Assembly: GCA_022775105.1 (NCBI GenBank)
Contig: JALFIX010000060.1
Coordinates: 1 to 64,000 of the forward strand
Origin: Prevotella sp.
Lineage (GTDB): Bacteria; Bacteroidota; Bacteroidia; Bacteroidales; Bacteroidaceae
DNA: 64,000 nt
Reading direction: 5' to 3'
A program made the position numbers and the translations under genes. The notes under the pieces were generated by a model. The model was not told the origin of the DNA, did no database searches, and was given only the letters and a program-made list of their open reading frames with translations. Shown one piece after another: positions 44,570 through 53,133 of the stretch (position 1 is the first letter of the stretch; every line of letters begins with the position of its first letter).

Positions 44570-46321
44570 TTATTGTTTCTTTCTCTGTATATCTGCCATC
44601 ACCCTTAGGAAGTTTCCACCGAGGATGGCCTGTATTTCTTGCTCATTGTATCGATTGGACATAAGCATACGGGTGAAGTTGACGAAATCGGCTGATGACG
44701 CCATTCCCCTCACTCCTCCATCGCCGTCGAAGTCGGTGCCTATACCAACATGGTCGATACCCATGATATCCACGGCATGGTCGAGATGCGCAAGCACATC
44801 CCTCACCGTTGCCTCTCCGTCAGAACGGAGGAAACCATGGTAGATGGTTATCTGGCATACTCCCCCCTTGGCTGCCAAAGCCTTCATCTGCTCGTCGGTA
44901 AGATTGCGGGGATGGTCGCAGAGGGCACGGCAACTGCTGTGGCTGCATACTATAGGGGTTGCACTGATATCCATTGCATCCCAAAAACTCTTCTCGGCAG
45001 CATGACTAAGGTCAACCATTATCCCGAGACGGTTCATCTCGCGGATAACCCTCTCGCCAAATTCACTCACTCCATTATGAGTGGATTCCCCGCGGCAACT
45101 GTCGCAGATATCGTTATCACCGTTATGGCAGAGTGTGATATACACAACTCCCCTGTCGGCAAAGTACTTGACGTTGTCTATATTGCCTTCGAGAGCCAGA
45201 CCGTTCTCTATGCCAAGCATTATGGACTTCAGTCCTCTACGCTTGTTGGCCCACAGTTGGTCGGGAGTGCGTGCAAGGGCAAGATACTTACTGTTTTCGG
45301 ATACTATGTCCTCTATCTTGTTGAATATCAGGTCAGCATATTCCTTGGGACCGTTTACGTCGAAGCGCACATTCTGACGGAATGTCTCATTCTTCTTGGG
45401 TTGCGGCAGATATGCCACCATGATTGTAGAGTCCTGTCTGCCGTCGGTCATCTTGTGCAAATCAACAAGGAGCTTAGGGTCACGGCGGTCGAAGCGCACT
45501 CCGTCGGCAAAGAACATCGGCGTGTCGCAATGGGTGTCGAGAGTAAGTATGCGGTGATGCATCGTGCAGGCTTGACGATAATGCGAAGCCTCAGCCACAA
45601 GCCACTTGAACAGGGGCAGGCCTTCCTCAATACATTCAGGATGCCACTGCACACCGATGATAGACTTCATCTCGCTGCTTTCCATAGCCTCGATGATGCC
45701 GTCGGCAGAACGTGCCGTTGTGCGGAACTTGTCGCCTGTATCGCCTACAGCCTGATGATGGAAGGAATTGACGTATATTCTTTCCTTACCATATATATTA
45801 TAAAGGTGGGAATCAGTGGAAACAGTGACGGAATGAGTGGGCACACCGCGATGTGCATCCTGACTGTGTTTGATGAGTCCGTCGGTATCACCAATGTCCT
45901 GTCTCACCCGTCCTCCCAAAGCCATGGCAAGAGTCTGTATGCCACGGCAAATACCCAACATAGGTATCTGTCGGTTATACGCAAGTCGGGTGATGAGCAG
46001 TTCGGGAATATCCCTCACGCCATTGATGGAATGTAGTCGGGGCGATGGTTCCTCGCCACACAGCAGGGGGTTATAGTCGCCGCCTCCACTGAGCACAAGA
46101 GCGTCGATGCGTTCGAGAGTGTTAATAATGACATCAGTATTGTCAACGGGAGGTATTATTAAGGGCACACCACCCGCTGCCACTATCATCTTGTAGTAGC
46201 CCTCCGCCAGCATGCCCTTGCCATCGTCATAATTGGCGGTTATACCAATAACAGGCTGGCTCTTAGCCTCCGGAAATCCTCCGTAAACTTCATCAAGCCT
46301 ACCCTTCCAATCCAGCAACAT
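44570..46321 (-). CDS. C26 glutamine amidotransferase / M19 membrane-dipeptidase fusion
   Basis: The 583-residue protein has no signal peptide and joins two hydrolases. Residues 20-245 are a class I amidotransferase of the gamma-Glu-GABA hydrolase type: LVLSGGGDYNP, nucleophile Cys in GICRGIQTLA, and QWHPE. Residues 255-580 are an M19 renal-dipeptidase domain: DTHCDTP (HxD), GIENG, VDLSHAAEKSFWD, CSHSSCRALCDHPRNL and IGTDFDGDGG. One protein may remove gamma-glutamyl groups and then cleave the remaining dipeptide. It is flanked by an Lrp regulator and an M28-type gene in one unit. Confidence 0.92.
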   Translation of the reverse strand: MLLDWKGRLDEVYGGFPEAKSQPVIGITANYDDGKGMLAEGYYKMIVAAGGVPLIIPPVDNTDVIINTLERIDALVLSGGGDYNPLLCGEEPSPRLHSINGVRDIPELLITRLAYNRQIPMLGICRGIQTLAMALGGRVRQDIGDTDGLIKHSQDAHRGVPTHSVTVSTDSHLYNIYGKERIYVNSFHHQAVGDTGDKFRTTARSADGIIEAMESSEMKSIIGVQWHPECIEEGLPLFKWLVAEASHYRQACTMHHRILTLDTHCDTPMFFADGVRFDRRDPKLLVDLHKMTDGRQDSTIMVAYLPQPKKNETFRQNVRFDVNGPKEYADLIFNKIEDIVSENSKYLALARTPDQLWANKRRGLKSIMLGIENGLALEGNIDNVKYFADRGVVYITLCHNGDNDICDSCRGESTHNGVSEFGERVIREMNRLGIMVDLSHAAEKSFWDAMDISATPIVCSHSSCRALCDHPRNLTDEQMKALAAKGGVCQITIYHGFLRSDGEATVRDVLAHLDHAVDIMGIDHVGIGTDFDGDGGVRGMASSADFVNFTRMLMSNRYNEQEIQAILGGNFLRVMADIQRKKQ

Positions 46322-46349
46322 TCCTAATTCCTAATTCCTAATTAAAAAC

Positions 46350-46811
46350 TCAGTCCACATGCACAGGTATCTCTCTCTTGATGCTCTGTTCGAGAGATAT
46401 CAGAGTCTCAGTGGCTACAACACCGGGAATACCCTGCAACTGGTCGTTGAGCAACGACATGAGCTGCTCATTGTCACGGGCATAGAGTTTGACGAGCATA
46501 GTGTATGGACCGGTGGTGAAATGACACTCCACAATCTCGGGGATGTGAACAAGCCGCTCCACCACCTCTTTATACATATTTCCCTTCTCGAGTGTTATTC
46601 CAACGTATGTACAAGTGGAATACCCGAGACTCTTGGGGTTGACATCAAATCCGCTGCCCATGATGACATTGGCTTCGATAAGGTGCTGCACCCTCTGATG
46701 AATGGCCGCACGCGAAACGTTACACTCAGCTGCCACATCCTTAAAAGGAATACGGGCATTCTTTGACAAGATACTCAGTATCTTTTTGTCAAGATTGTCT
46801 ATTTTTTCCAT
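46350..46811 (-). CDS. Lrp/AsnC-family transcriptional regulator
   Basis: The ~153-residue protein has an N-terminal HTH (IDNLDKKILSILSKNARIPFKDVAAECNVSRAAIHQRVQHL) and a C-terminal RAM/ligand domain (IPEIVECHFTTGPYTMLVKLYARDNEQL ... GIPGVVATETLISLE). Such proteins sense amino acids. It is the first gene of the unit with the C26-M19 and M28 genes, which fits control of peptide use. ATG 46838 is an alternative start; 46811 (MEKIDN) matches the family start better. Confidence 0.92.
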   Translation of the reverse strand: MEKIDNLDKKILSILSKNARIPFKDVAAECNVSRAAIHQRVQHLIEANVIMGSGFDVNPKSLGYSTCTYVGITLEKGNMYKEVVERLVHIPEIVECHFTTGPYTMLVKLYARDNEQLMSLLNDQLQGIPGVVATETLISLEQSIKREIPVHVD

Positions 46812-46854
46812 TGCCTTTTTACTGTTAATTATACACATGTTTGCAAATTGTCAG

Positions 46855-46885
46855 CAAAAGTAGGCATTTTTATTTATATGGACAA
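46855..46885 (-). promoter_or_regulatory. Promoter of the Lrp operon
   Basis: TTG (46883-46885) and TACTTTTG (46855-46862) are 20 bp apart on the minus strand. Confidence 0.65.
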
Positions 46886-46925
46886 GTATTTTGAGCAAAA
46901 AATTGCAAAAACACCTGTTTTTCTA

Positions 46926-47627
46926 TCATTTTGGTGGACAAAGACGTGAAAATAGCTCATTCATACCCTCAGAAGCACCCTTTTGTATCTGTTCCACGTC
47001 CGAAACGGGAGCATGCACCGGTTTGGGGTCAATTAGGTAGATAGGCACACCGGCACGCACATATCTCACCAATCCCGCGGCAGGATAGACATTAAGCGAA
47101 GTACCTATTATTATAAATATGTCGGCTTCCATGGCTTCGCGTGCCGCCGGCTCAATCATAGGCACTGCCTCGCCGAAGAATACGATGAACGGACGGAGCA
47201 GCGAACCGTCGCCTGCCTTTGTTCCCAGTTCCACGGTAGGATTCTCCGCGGTGAGCTGCACGTGGTAGCGCTCATCATCGGGGTCGATGCTCGAGCACAT
47301 CTTCATAAGTTCACCATGGAGGTGAATAACCTTTTGTGAACCGGCACGCTCATGTAGGTTATCCACATTCTGCGTCACCACCGTCACATCGTAGTACTTC
47401 TGCAGTGCAGCCACAAGCTCATGTCCCTTGTTGGGCTTCACGTCGGCATACTTGGTGCGCAACATATTATAGAAATTGTTAACCAAGGTGGGATCAGCCT
47501 CCCAACCCTCATGACTTGCCACCTGCTGTACGGGATATTTCTCCCACAGTCCGTCGGCATCGCGGAATGTAGATATTCCACTCTCTGCAGACATACCTGC
47601 ACCTGTTAAAACAACGATTTTTTTCAT
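46926..47627 (-). CDS. Sirtuin-type NAD-dependent protein deacylase
   Basis: The 233-residue cytoplasmic enzyme has the sirtuin motifs VLTGAGMSAESGISTFRD, VVTQNVDNLHERAG, catalytic His in VIHLHGEL, LLRPFIVFFGEAVP and IIIGTSLNVYPAAGLV. The zinc-binding cysteines of most sirtuins are absent (one Cys in MKMCSS), as in some Bacteroidota class III enzymes. It removes acyl groups from lysine using NAD+. FYNMLR resembles the YxxR deacylase motif but with Arg shifted by one, so substrate preference is uncertain. A -7 element TATTTTTG lies at 47659-47666. Confidence 0.93.
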   Translation of the reverse strand: MKKIVVLTGAGMSAESGISTFRDADGLWEKYPVQQVASHEGWEADPTLVNNFYNMLRTKYADVKPNKGHELVAALQKYYDVTVVTQNVDNLHERAGSQKVIHLHGELMKMCSSIDPDDERYHVQLTAENPTVELGTKAGDGSLLRPFIVFFGEAVPMIEPAAREAMEADIFIIIGTSLNVYPAAGLVRYVRAGVPIYLIDPKPVHAPVSDVEQIQKGASEGMNELFSRLCPPK

Positions 47628-47709
47628 ACTTTTCTCCTTATTTCTTCTTAAAGATGCACAAAAATAGTGATTTTTCCCGAAATATGTGCACTAAATCAAA
47701 GAAAAAGTG

Positions 47710-47717
47710 TAACTTTG
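47710..47717 (+). promoter_or_regulatory. -7 promoter element of the FKBP operon
   Basis: TAACTTTG lies about 68 bp before ATG 47785. Confidence 0.5.
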
Positions 47718-47784
47718 CACGATTTATTAATGATAATTGCCCCAAAAGGGGGTAAAAATTTTAATTTTTAACATAAAAGAAAGC

Positions 47785-48390
47785 ATGGATAAACTTAGCT
47801 ACGCCCTTGGTTTGGGCATTGGCCGACAGCTGGCACAGATGGGTGCCAATGAGATGAACATCGACGATTTTGCAATGGCTATTCGTGACGTCATCGAAGG
47901 CAACGACCTGAAAGTTAGTAACCGCGAGGCGCAAACTATCGTTAACGACTATTTCCAGAAGCAGGAAGAGAAAATGAGGGCTGAACTCGCAGAAAAGGGC
48001 AAGGCAGCAAAGGAAGCAGGTGAGAAATATCTCGCCGAGAACGCAAAGAAGGAAGGTGTGATTACAACACCAAGCGGACTGCAGTACCAAGTGCTCAAGG
48101 AGGGCAACGGACGCAAGCCGAAGGCCACCGACAGTGTGGTATGCCACTATGAGGGTATGCTTATCGACGGAACTATGTTCGACAGCAGTATCCAGCGCGG
48201 TGAGCCTGCCACATTCGGACTGCAGCAGGTTATCGCAGGATGGACAGAAGGTCTGCAGCTGATGCAGGAGGGTGCAAAATACCGTTTCTTTATTCCTTAT
48301 CTCTTGGGATATGGCGAAAGCGGTGCAGGACAGAGCATTCCGCCGTTCTCTGCTCTTATCTTCGACGTAGAGCTTATCGAAATCAAGTGA
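47785..48390 (+). CDS. FKBP-type peptidyl-prolyl isomerase 1 (cytoplasmic)
   Basis: The 201-residue protein has an N-terminal FkpA-type dimerisation part (MDKLSYALGLGIGRQLAQMG, helix to about 90) and a C-terminal FKBP domain (VVCHYEGMLIDGTMFDSSIQRGEPATFGLQQVIAGWTEGL, FFIPYLLGYG, IPPFSALIFDVEL). It has no signal peptide. The open frame extends to TTG 47737, but ATG 47785 fits the family and the promoter. It is the first of three FKBP genes in a row. Confidence 0.92.
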   Translation: MDKLSYALGLGIGRQLAQMGANEMNIDDFAMAIRDVIEGNDLKVSNREAQTIVNDYFQKQEEKMRAELAEKGKAAKEAGEKYLAENAKKEGVITTPSGLQYQVLKEGNGRKPKATDSVVCHYEGMLIDGTMFDSSIQRGEPATFGLQQVIAGWTEGLQLMQEGAKYRFFIPYLLGYGESGAGQSIPPFSALIFDVELIEIK

Positions 48391-48440
48391 ACTTGACTTC
48401 AAAATTAAAGAATTAAAGAATTAAAATATTTTATTAGGCA

Positions 48441-49313
48441 ATGAAAAAGTTTTCAGTTATGGCCGCTATGGCCATTGTAGCCGCGGGAATGGTTTCCTGT
48501 GGCAAGTCAACCCCAAGGGCTGACCTTAAGAGTGATGTTGACACATTGAGCTATGCCATCGGTATGGCACAGACTCAGGGTCTGAAGGAGTATCTCGTGG
48601 AGCGTATGGACGTCGATACAACCTACATGAAGGAATTCATCAAGGGTCTGAACGAGGGTGCCAACGCAGGCGACGACAAGAAGAAGGCTGCTTACTATGC
48701 AGGTATTCAGATTGGTCAGCAGATCAGCAACATCATGATGAAGAACATCAACCGCGAAATCTTCGGTAATGACTCTACCAAGACTATCTCGCTGAAGAAC
48801 TTCATGGCTGGATTCGTTTCGGGTGTTACAGGCAAGAATGGTCTGATGACTCCTGAGCAGGCTGGTACTACCACACAGACCAAGATGCAGGAAATCAAGG
48901 CTAAGGAGATGATGAAGCAGTATGGTCCTAACAAGGAGAAGGGTGAGAAGTTCCTCGCCGAGAACGCCAAGAAAGAGGGTGTGAAGACTCTGCCCAGCGG
49001 TGTTCAGTACAAGGTTATCAAGGAAGGTTCTGGCTCTATCCCCGCCGACACCTCTAAGGTTAAGGTGAACTACGAGGGCCGCACTATCGACGGTAAGGTA
49101 TTCGACAGCTCCTACAAGCGCAACCAGCCTCTGACCCTCCGCTGCAACCAGACCATCAAGGGATGGACCGACGCTATGGTTCACATGCCTGTAGGCTCTG
49201 TATGGGAAGTGTATATTCCCCAGGATCTCGCCTACGGTGAGCGCGAGCAGGGCGACATCAAGCCTTTCTCTGTTCTTATCTTCAAGATTGAACTCTTAGG
49301 TATTGAGAAATAG
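48441..49313 (+). CDS. FKBP-type peptidyl-prolyl isomerase 2 (lipoprotein)
   Basis: The 290-residue lipoprotein (AAGMVSCGKS) has the Mip/FkpA N-terminal domain (VDTLSYAIGMAQTQGLKEYL) and a C-terminal FKBP domain (VNYEGRTIDGKVFDSSYKRNQPLTLRCNQTIKGWTDAM, WEVYIPQDLAYGER). It probably assists folding in the periplasm. It follows isomerase 1 by 50 bp and is followed by isomerase 3 after 6 bp. Confidence 0.92.
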   Translation: MKKFSVMAAMAIVAAGMVSCGKSTPRADLKSDVDTLSYAIGMAQTQGLKEYLVERMDVDTTYMKEFIKGLNEGANAGDDKKKAAYYAGIQIGQQISNIMMKNINREIFGNDSTKTISLKNFMAGFVSGVTGKNGLMTPEQAGTTTQTKMQEIKAKEMMKQYGPNKEKGEKFLAENAKKEGVKTLPSGVQYKVIKEGSGSIPADTSKVKVNYEGRTIDGKVFDSSYKRNQPLTLRCNQTIKGWTDAMVHMPVGSVWEVYIPQDLAYGEREQGDIKPFSVLIFKIELLGIEK

Positions 49314-49319
49314 TTTATT

Positions 49320-50318
49320 ATGAAGAAGACTATGATAATAGCACTCGCCGTAATGGCGGGTGCTCTTTTGAATACGGCAGACGCCAAGAAGAAAAAGGAC
49401 AAGAAGAAGGCTGCCGAAGTGGAGGTGGTGAAGCCTCTTGAACTGAATTCATCATCTGACACACTGAGCTATGCCGCCGGCATGATGCTTACTGACGGAC
49501 TTATCCCTTATCTCAAGCAGACTGGCGTTGACACTGCATATATGGCAAAGTTCATCGAGGGTTTTGAGACTATTGTTAAATCCGGCGATAATCCCGAGAT
49601 GAAGGCTTATGTGGCTGGTATGGAGATTGCCAACAGGGTGAAGGACCAGATGTTGTCAAGAATGAAGGGTGACCTTAAGGATTCTCCCGACTCTATTGTT
49701 GACGAACTGGCTTTCCGCGGCTTTATCGATGGACTTAAGAGCGACACCTCTGTATATGACTCCAAGAGGGCAAGCGAGATGTTCAAGCAGAAGTTCGAGG
49801 CTGCAAAGAAAGCCAAGGAGGAGAAACTCTATGGACCTAACCGAGATGCCGGAAAGGCTTTCTTGGCTGAGAACGCAAAGAAGGACAGTGTTGTGACTCT
49901 TCCAAGCGGACTGCAATACAAGGTGCTTGTAGAGGGTAACGGCGAAGTGCCAAAGGCCACTGACAAGGTGCTTGTGAACTACGAGGGACGACTGATTGAC
50001 GGCACTGTGTTCGACGCGTCAAAGAAGCATGGTGACAAGCCTGCCGAATTCAAGCCTTCACAGGTTATCAAGGGTTGGACCGAGGCTCTCACAATGATGC
50101 CCGTAGGCAGCAAGTGGCAGCTTTACATCCCATACGAACTGGCTTACGGCGAGCGTAACACTGGCAGTATAAAGCCTTTCAGTACACTTATCTTCGACGT
50201 TGAACTCGTTGGTATTGACAACGGCGAGAAGAAAGCTGAGGAGAAGAAGGAAGAGGCTCCCAAACCAGCCAAGAAACCTGCTACTCCAAGAAAGAGAAAT
50301 ACACCAAAAAAGAAATAA
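49320..50318 (+). CDS. FKBP-type peptidyl-prolyl isomerase 3 with Lys-rich tail
   Basis: The 332-residue protein has a signal peptide (ALLNTADA), an N-terminal domain with [21 protein letters not shown], and an FKBP domain ([46 protein letters not shown]). A low-complexity Lys/Glu/Pro tail ends it ([20 protein letters not shown]), and a Lys-rich stretch also follows the signal peptide. The tail might bind membranes or nucleic acid; this is speculative. It is 3 bp from the next gene. Confidence 0.9.
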   Translation: MKKTMIIALAVMAGALLNTADAKKKKDKKKAAEVEVVKPLELNSSSDTLSYAAGMMLTDGLIPYLKQTGVDTAYMAKFIEGFETIVKSGDNPEMKAYVAGMEIANRVKDQMLSRMKGDLKDSPDSIVDELAFRGFIDGLKSDTSVYDSKRASEMFKQKFEAAKKAKEEKLYGPNRDAGKAFLAENAKKDSVVTLPSGLQYKVLVEGNGEVPKATDKVLVNYEGRLIDGTVFDASKKHGDKPAEFKPSQVIKGWTEALTMMPVGSKWQLYIPYELAYGERNTGSIKPFSTLIFDVELVGIDNGEKKAEEKKEEAPKPAKKPATPRKRNTPKKK

Positions 50319-50321
50319 GGA

Positions 50322-51287
50322 ATGAAAAGCGGTAGAGTGTTGTCGGTTTTTGTGATGATGTGCATTGCCGGAGGTATATGCGCAGAGGAAAAGGAGGGTA
50401 CGTTCGTGCCTTTCAAGTATGGTGACTTCAACCAATGGATAACCCGTAACATCAAGGAGTCGGGAATCATCGGAGGCGACACCAAGACTCTGTATGAAAT
50501 AGGTCCCCAACAGCACATCGACGGCAATGTGGCATATACCAACAAGGGTGGCTCGCCATGGGCAACATCCAATGTATATGCCAAGGTGTCGGGAATAACA
50601 AAGACCAACAACACTGTCTATCGCGAAAAGCGCGACAAGGGCTACTGTGCCAAGATGGTCACTCATATCGAGAAGGTGAAGGTGCTTGGTGTTATCAACA
50701 TCAAGGTGTTGGCTGCCGGCTCCATCTTCCTTGGAGACATGAAGGAACCCATCACTGGCACAAAGGAAGGTGTGGAGGCAGCCAACTGGGGCATTCCCTT
50801 CACCAAGAAGCCCAAGGCGTTGAGATATGACTACCGGGTGCAGCTAAGCGGTCAGCCCGACAGAATAAAACTGACGGGATTCAGCGGAAAGAAAACCGTG
50901 AGCGGCAAGGATATGGCCATGACGGTGATGTATCTGCAAAAAAGGCACGAGGATGCCCAGGGAAACATCACGGCAAAGAGAGTGGGCACTGTGGTTGTAA
51001 CCTACGACAAGACCACAGCAGGATGGGTGAACGGTGCAACATATAAAGTGCTGTATGGTGACATTCGTAAGCATGCCGACTACAAGCCATCTTTGATGGG
51101 ACTTCGCTCCTGCGACTACGCAAGAAACAGCAAGGGAGTAAGTGTACCAATAAAAGAGGTTGGTTGGGCATCGGCAAACGAAACTCCCACTCATTTGATA
51201 TTGCAGTTCTGCTCCAGCCACGGCGGTGCATATACCGGTAGTCCAGGCAATACATTATGGATAGACAACGTAGGACTCGTGTATTGA
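50322..51287 (+). CDS. Secreted PCMD-like putative carbohydrate-metabolism protein
   Basis: The 321-residue protein has a signal peptide (CIAGGICA). It resembles PCMD-domain proteins: early FKYGDFNQWITRNIKES, a KVLAAGSIFLGDMKEPITGT region, KALRYDYRVQLSG and a C-terminal STGSPGNTLWIDNVGLVY-like end (YTGSPGNTLWIDNVGLVY). The fold is a beta-sandwich; enzymatic activity is not established. It is tightly coupled to the FKBP genes, which may help it fold. Confidence 0.75.
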   Translation: MKSGRVLSVFVMMCIAGGICAEEKEGTFVPFKYGDFNQWITRNIKESGIIGGDTKTLYEIGPQQHIDGNVAYTNKGGSPWATSNVYAKVSGITKTNNTVYREKRDKGYCAKMVTHIEKVKVLGVINIKVLAAGSIFLGDMKEPITGTKEGVEAANWGIPFTKKPKALRYDYRVQLSGQPDRIKLTGFSGKKTVSGKDMAMTVMYLQKRHEDAQGNITAKRVGTVVVTYDKTTAGWVNGATYKVLYGDIRKHADYKPSLMGLRSCDYARNSKGVSVPIKEVGWASANETPTHLILQFCSSHGGAYTGSPGNTLWIDNVGLVY

Positions 51288-51426
51288 TTTCATCGTTTAT
51301 TTCATCAATTATTGGCGATTTTATCGATAATTATATTTAATTGGTCAATGCCTTGTATTAATAATTTTTAATATATGTAGTGCAATTTGTAGCCTTTGAA
51401 TTTTTCTGAGAACGATTTAAAAGCAC

Positions 51427-51434
51427 TACCTTTG
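51427..51434 (+). promoter_or_regulatory. -7 promoter element of candidate sRNA 1
   Basis: TACCTTTG, with a TTTC-type -33 region about 20 bp upstream (51403-51406). Confidence 0.5.
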
Positions 51435-51440
51435 CACTCG

Positions 51441-51540
51441 ATAATAAAAAAAGAGTTAGTAATACATGTAGTCCAATTAGAAATTAAGCTATTACAAGAA
51501 CCACGCCCGACATTAGTTGAGCGTGGTTCTCTTGTTTTTT
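51441..51540 (+). ncRNA. Candidate small RNA 1 (~100 nt)
   Basis: A promoter at 51427-51434 is followed, with no long ORF, by a hairpin AGAACCACGC (51497-51506) / GCGTGGTTCT (51521-51530) and a run ending TTTTTT (51535-51540). The unit lies in a 275-bp gap between the convergent PCMD and GH5 genes. It could instead be the PCMD terminator, but the extra promoter favours a separate transcript. Confidence 0.5.
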
Positions 51541-51562
51541 GGGGGTATTACTTTAGTTAATA

Positions 51563-52846
51563 TTATTTTCTCAGACGGTTCATCCTTTCCACCTGACTGC
51601 GCACCACATCAAGTGTTGACTTGTCGGAGGAGAAAACGGAATTGAGTCCCTGGGCCTCCTGTGCAGGGTCACCTGTATAGTCATCACCTGGCATCCATTG
51701 CTCATGCTTGGGATTGGCATCGCCTCCCCAACCCCAGAAATTGCATCCTGCAAACTTGCCGCCTTTCTCGGCATTATCTACAACTTGTGAGAACACAAAC
51801 TTGTAATATCCGTCACGACCTACTGTTGTGGTATTCTTGTCAAACTTGAATCCGTCGCGCGGATAACCGAACTCTTCCATAACAAGCGGTTTGCCAAGAC
51901 GGTCGCATATTTCTATATGACGGTTGATATACTGACGGGTACTGTCGCAAGCGGCAGGCAAGTCCTCCACAAGTCGCTCCGGCTTCGCCCAGCTCCAGTT
52001 GTAAGGCCATATATGAATGTTGCAGTAATCCACATTCTTGTCACTGCATATAGTCTCGTATGTCTCATAGTCGCCTTCGCATCCCCATGCTCCCTCGCTA
52101 CCTATAGATATAAGGTGGTTCTTGTCGAGCTTGCGTATGAGCTTTGAAGCCTCGGCAAGCCATTTGGCAAATGGTTTGAGTTCTTCATTGCCAAAGGCAC
52201 GTGGTTCATTGCCTATCTGCCATGACATGATGGCAGTGTCATCCACATATTTCTTGCCTGTATATCTGTTGGTACGTCCGATAATGAACTTCACGTAGTC
52301 ATAAAACAGCTTATGGGCTTTCTTGCACGTAGCGTATTTCTTAACGAAATTCATATATGCCGGATAACCGTCTTCATTAGGACGCGGTGCAACACCTTCG
52401 CCTGCGTGCTGGAGATAGAATCCATATCCCCCACTCCATTCCCACGAGTTATTGAGATAGAGCACTGCCACCATATTGCGCTTTCCCATCTCCATCAGGA
52501 GATAGTCAAGACCGGCAAGGATTGTATCGTTATACACCCCAGGTGCTTCCTGAAGTGTAGGTTCCACCTTGGTCTTAACGCCTCTCTCGCCGTCAGAGCC
52601 TACAAGTATTCGAAGATTGTCGATGCCCATCTTCTTCATATTGTCAAGTTCACGGCACAGACGCTCGCGGTTGCCTCCAGTACCTTCAGAACCGAGGATT
52701 GCTCCATACCAGAAGTTGGTGCCGACATAATAATAAGGTTTACCGTCCTTGACGAAATGTCCGTCAACGACCTTCACGAAATCCGACTGTGCATTTATTC
52801 CCATACAAAGCATAGTCATAATCAAAAGCAAAAGGTTTCTTCTCAT
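51563..52846 (-). CDS. GH5 endo-beta-1,4-mannanase
   Basis: The 427-residue protein has a signal peptide (CMGINAQ) and a single GH5 domain most like subfamily 7 mannanases: VGTNFWYGAILGS, NSWEWSGGYGFYLQ, acid/base Glu214 in SWQIGNEPRAF, NIHIWPYNW, nucleophile Glu325 in VMEEFGYPRD, and GCNFWGWGGDA. It hydrolyses internal mannan linkages and complements the GH26 enzymes of the locus at 17-34 kb, although it lies 17 kb away. A -7 element TACCTTTG is at 52877-52884. Confidence 0.92.
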   Translation of the reverse strand: MRRNLLLLIMTMLCMGINAQSDFVKVVDGHFVKDGKPYYYVGTNFWYGAILGSEGTGGNRERLCRELDNMKKMGIDNLRILVGSDGERGVKTKVEPTLQEAPGVYNDTILAGLDYLLMEMGKRNMVAVLYLNNSWEWSGGYGFYLQHAGEGVAPRPNEDGYPAYMNFVKKYATCKKAHKLFYDYVKFIIGRTNRYTGKKYVDDTAIMSWQIGNEPRAFGNEELKPFAKWLAEASKLIRKLDKNHLISIGSEGAWGCEGDYETYETICSDKNVDYCNIHIWPYNWSWAKPERLVEDLPAACDSTRQYINRHIEICDRLGKPLVMEEFGYPRDGFKFDKNTTTVGRDGYYKFVFSQVVDNAEKGGKFAGCNFWGWGGDANPKHEQWMPGDDYTGDPAQEAQGLNSVFSSDKSTLDVVRSQVERMNRLRK

Positions 52847-52876
52847 TGTTTTTAATCATTATAGTTATTTTGGGTG

Positions 52877-52884
52877 CAAAGGTA
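52877..52884 (-). promoter_or_regulatory. -7 promoter element of the GH5 gene
   Basis: TACCTTTG on the minus strand lies 31 bp before the start codon. Confidence 0.5.
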
Positions 52885-52941
52885 ACAATAATTTTCCAAT
52901 AATAATAATACTATCTTGATTATTTTACGTGATATTATAGC

Positions 52942-53024
52942 AAAAGAAAAGTGCAGGCATAGAGACCGCTGTCCTTAGCCTGCACACCAATTAACAAATA
53001 AACTATTACTTAACGAATTTTTTC
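52942..53024 (-). ncRNA. Candidate small RNA 2 (~80 nt)
   Basis: A strong promoter (53030-53060) would start an RNA near 53024. It has no ATG-initiated frame and ends in a perfect 8-bp hairpin, GTGCAGGC (52978-52985 on the minus strand) with GCCTGCAC (52951-52958), followed by TTTTCTTTTG. The GH5 gene downstream has its own -7 element, so this looks like a separate transcript rather than its leader. Confidence 0.55.
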
Positions 53025-53029
53025 TGCGG

Positions 53030-53060
53030 CAAAGTTAGACATTTATTTTAAAACAAACAA
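53030..53060 (-). promoter_or_regulatory. Promoter of candidate sRNA 2
   Basis: TTG (53058-53060) and TAACTTTG (53030-53037) are 20 bp apart on the minus strand. Confidence 0.65.
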
Positions 53061-53133
53061 GTGTTTTCTGCAATAAATGCTTAAAATATGTTGATAACTC
53101 CCTTATTTAACAGTATATAACACAAAAACTTGA

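Noticed and set aside
44750..46036. 428-residue open frame on the plus strand opposite the C26-M19 gene
   Set aside because: The minus-strand protein has two intact active sites; the plus-strand frame is a codon-bias shadow.
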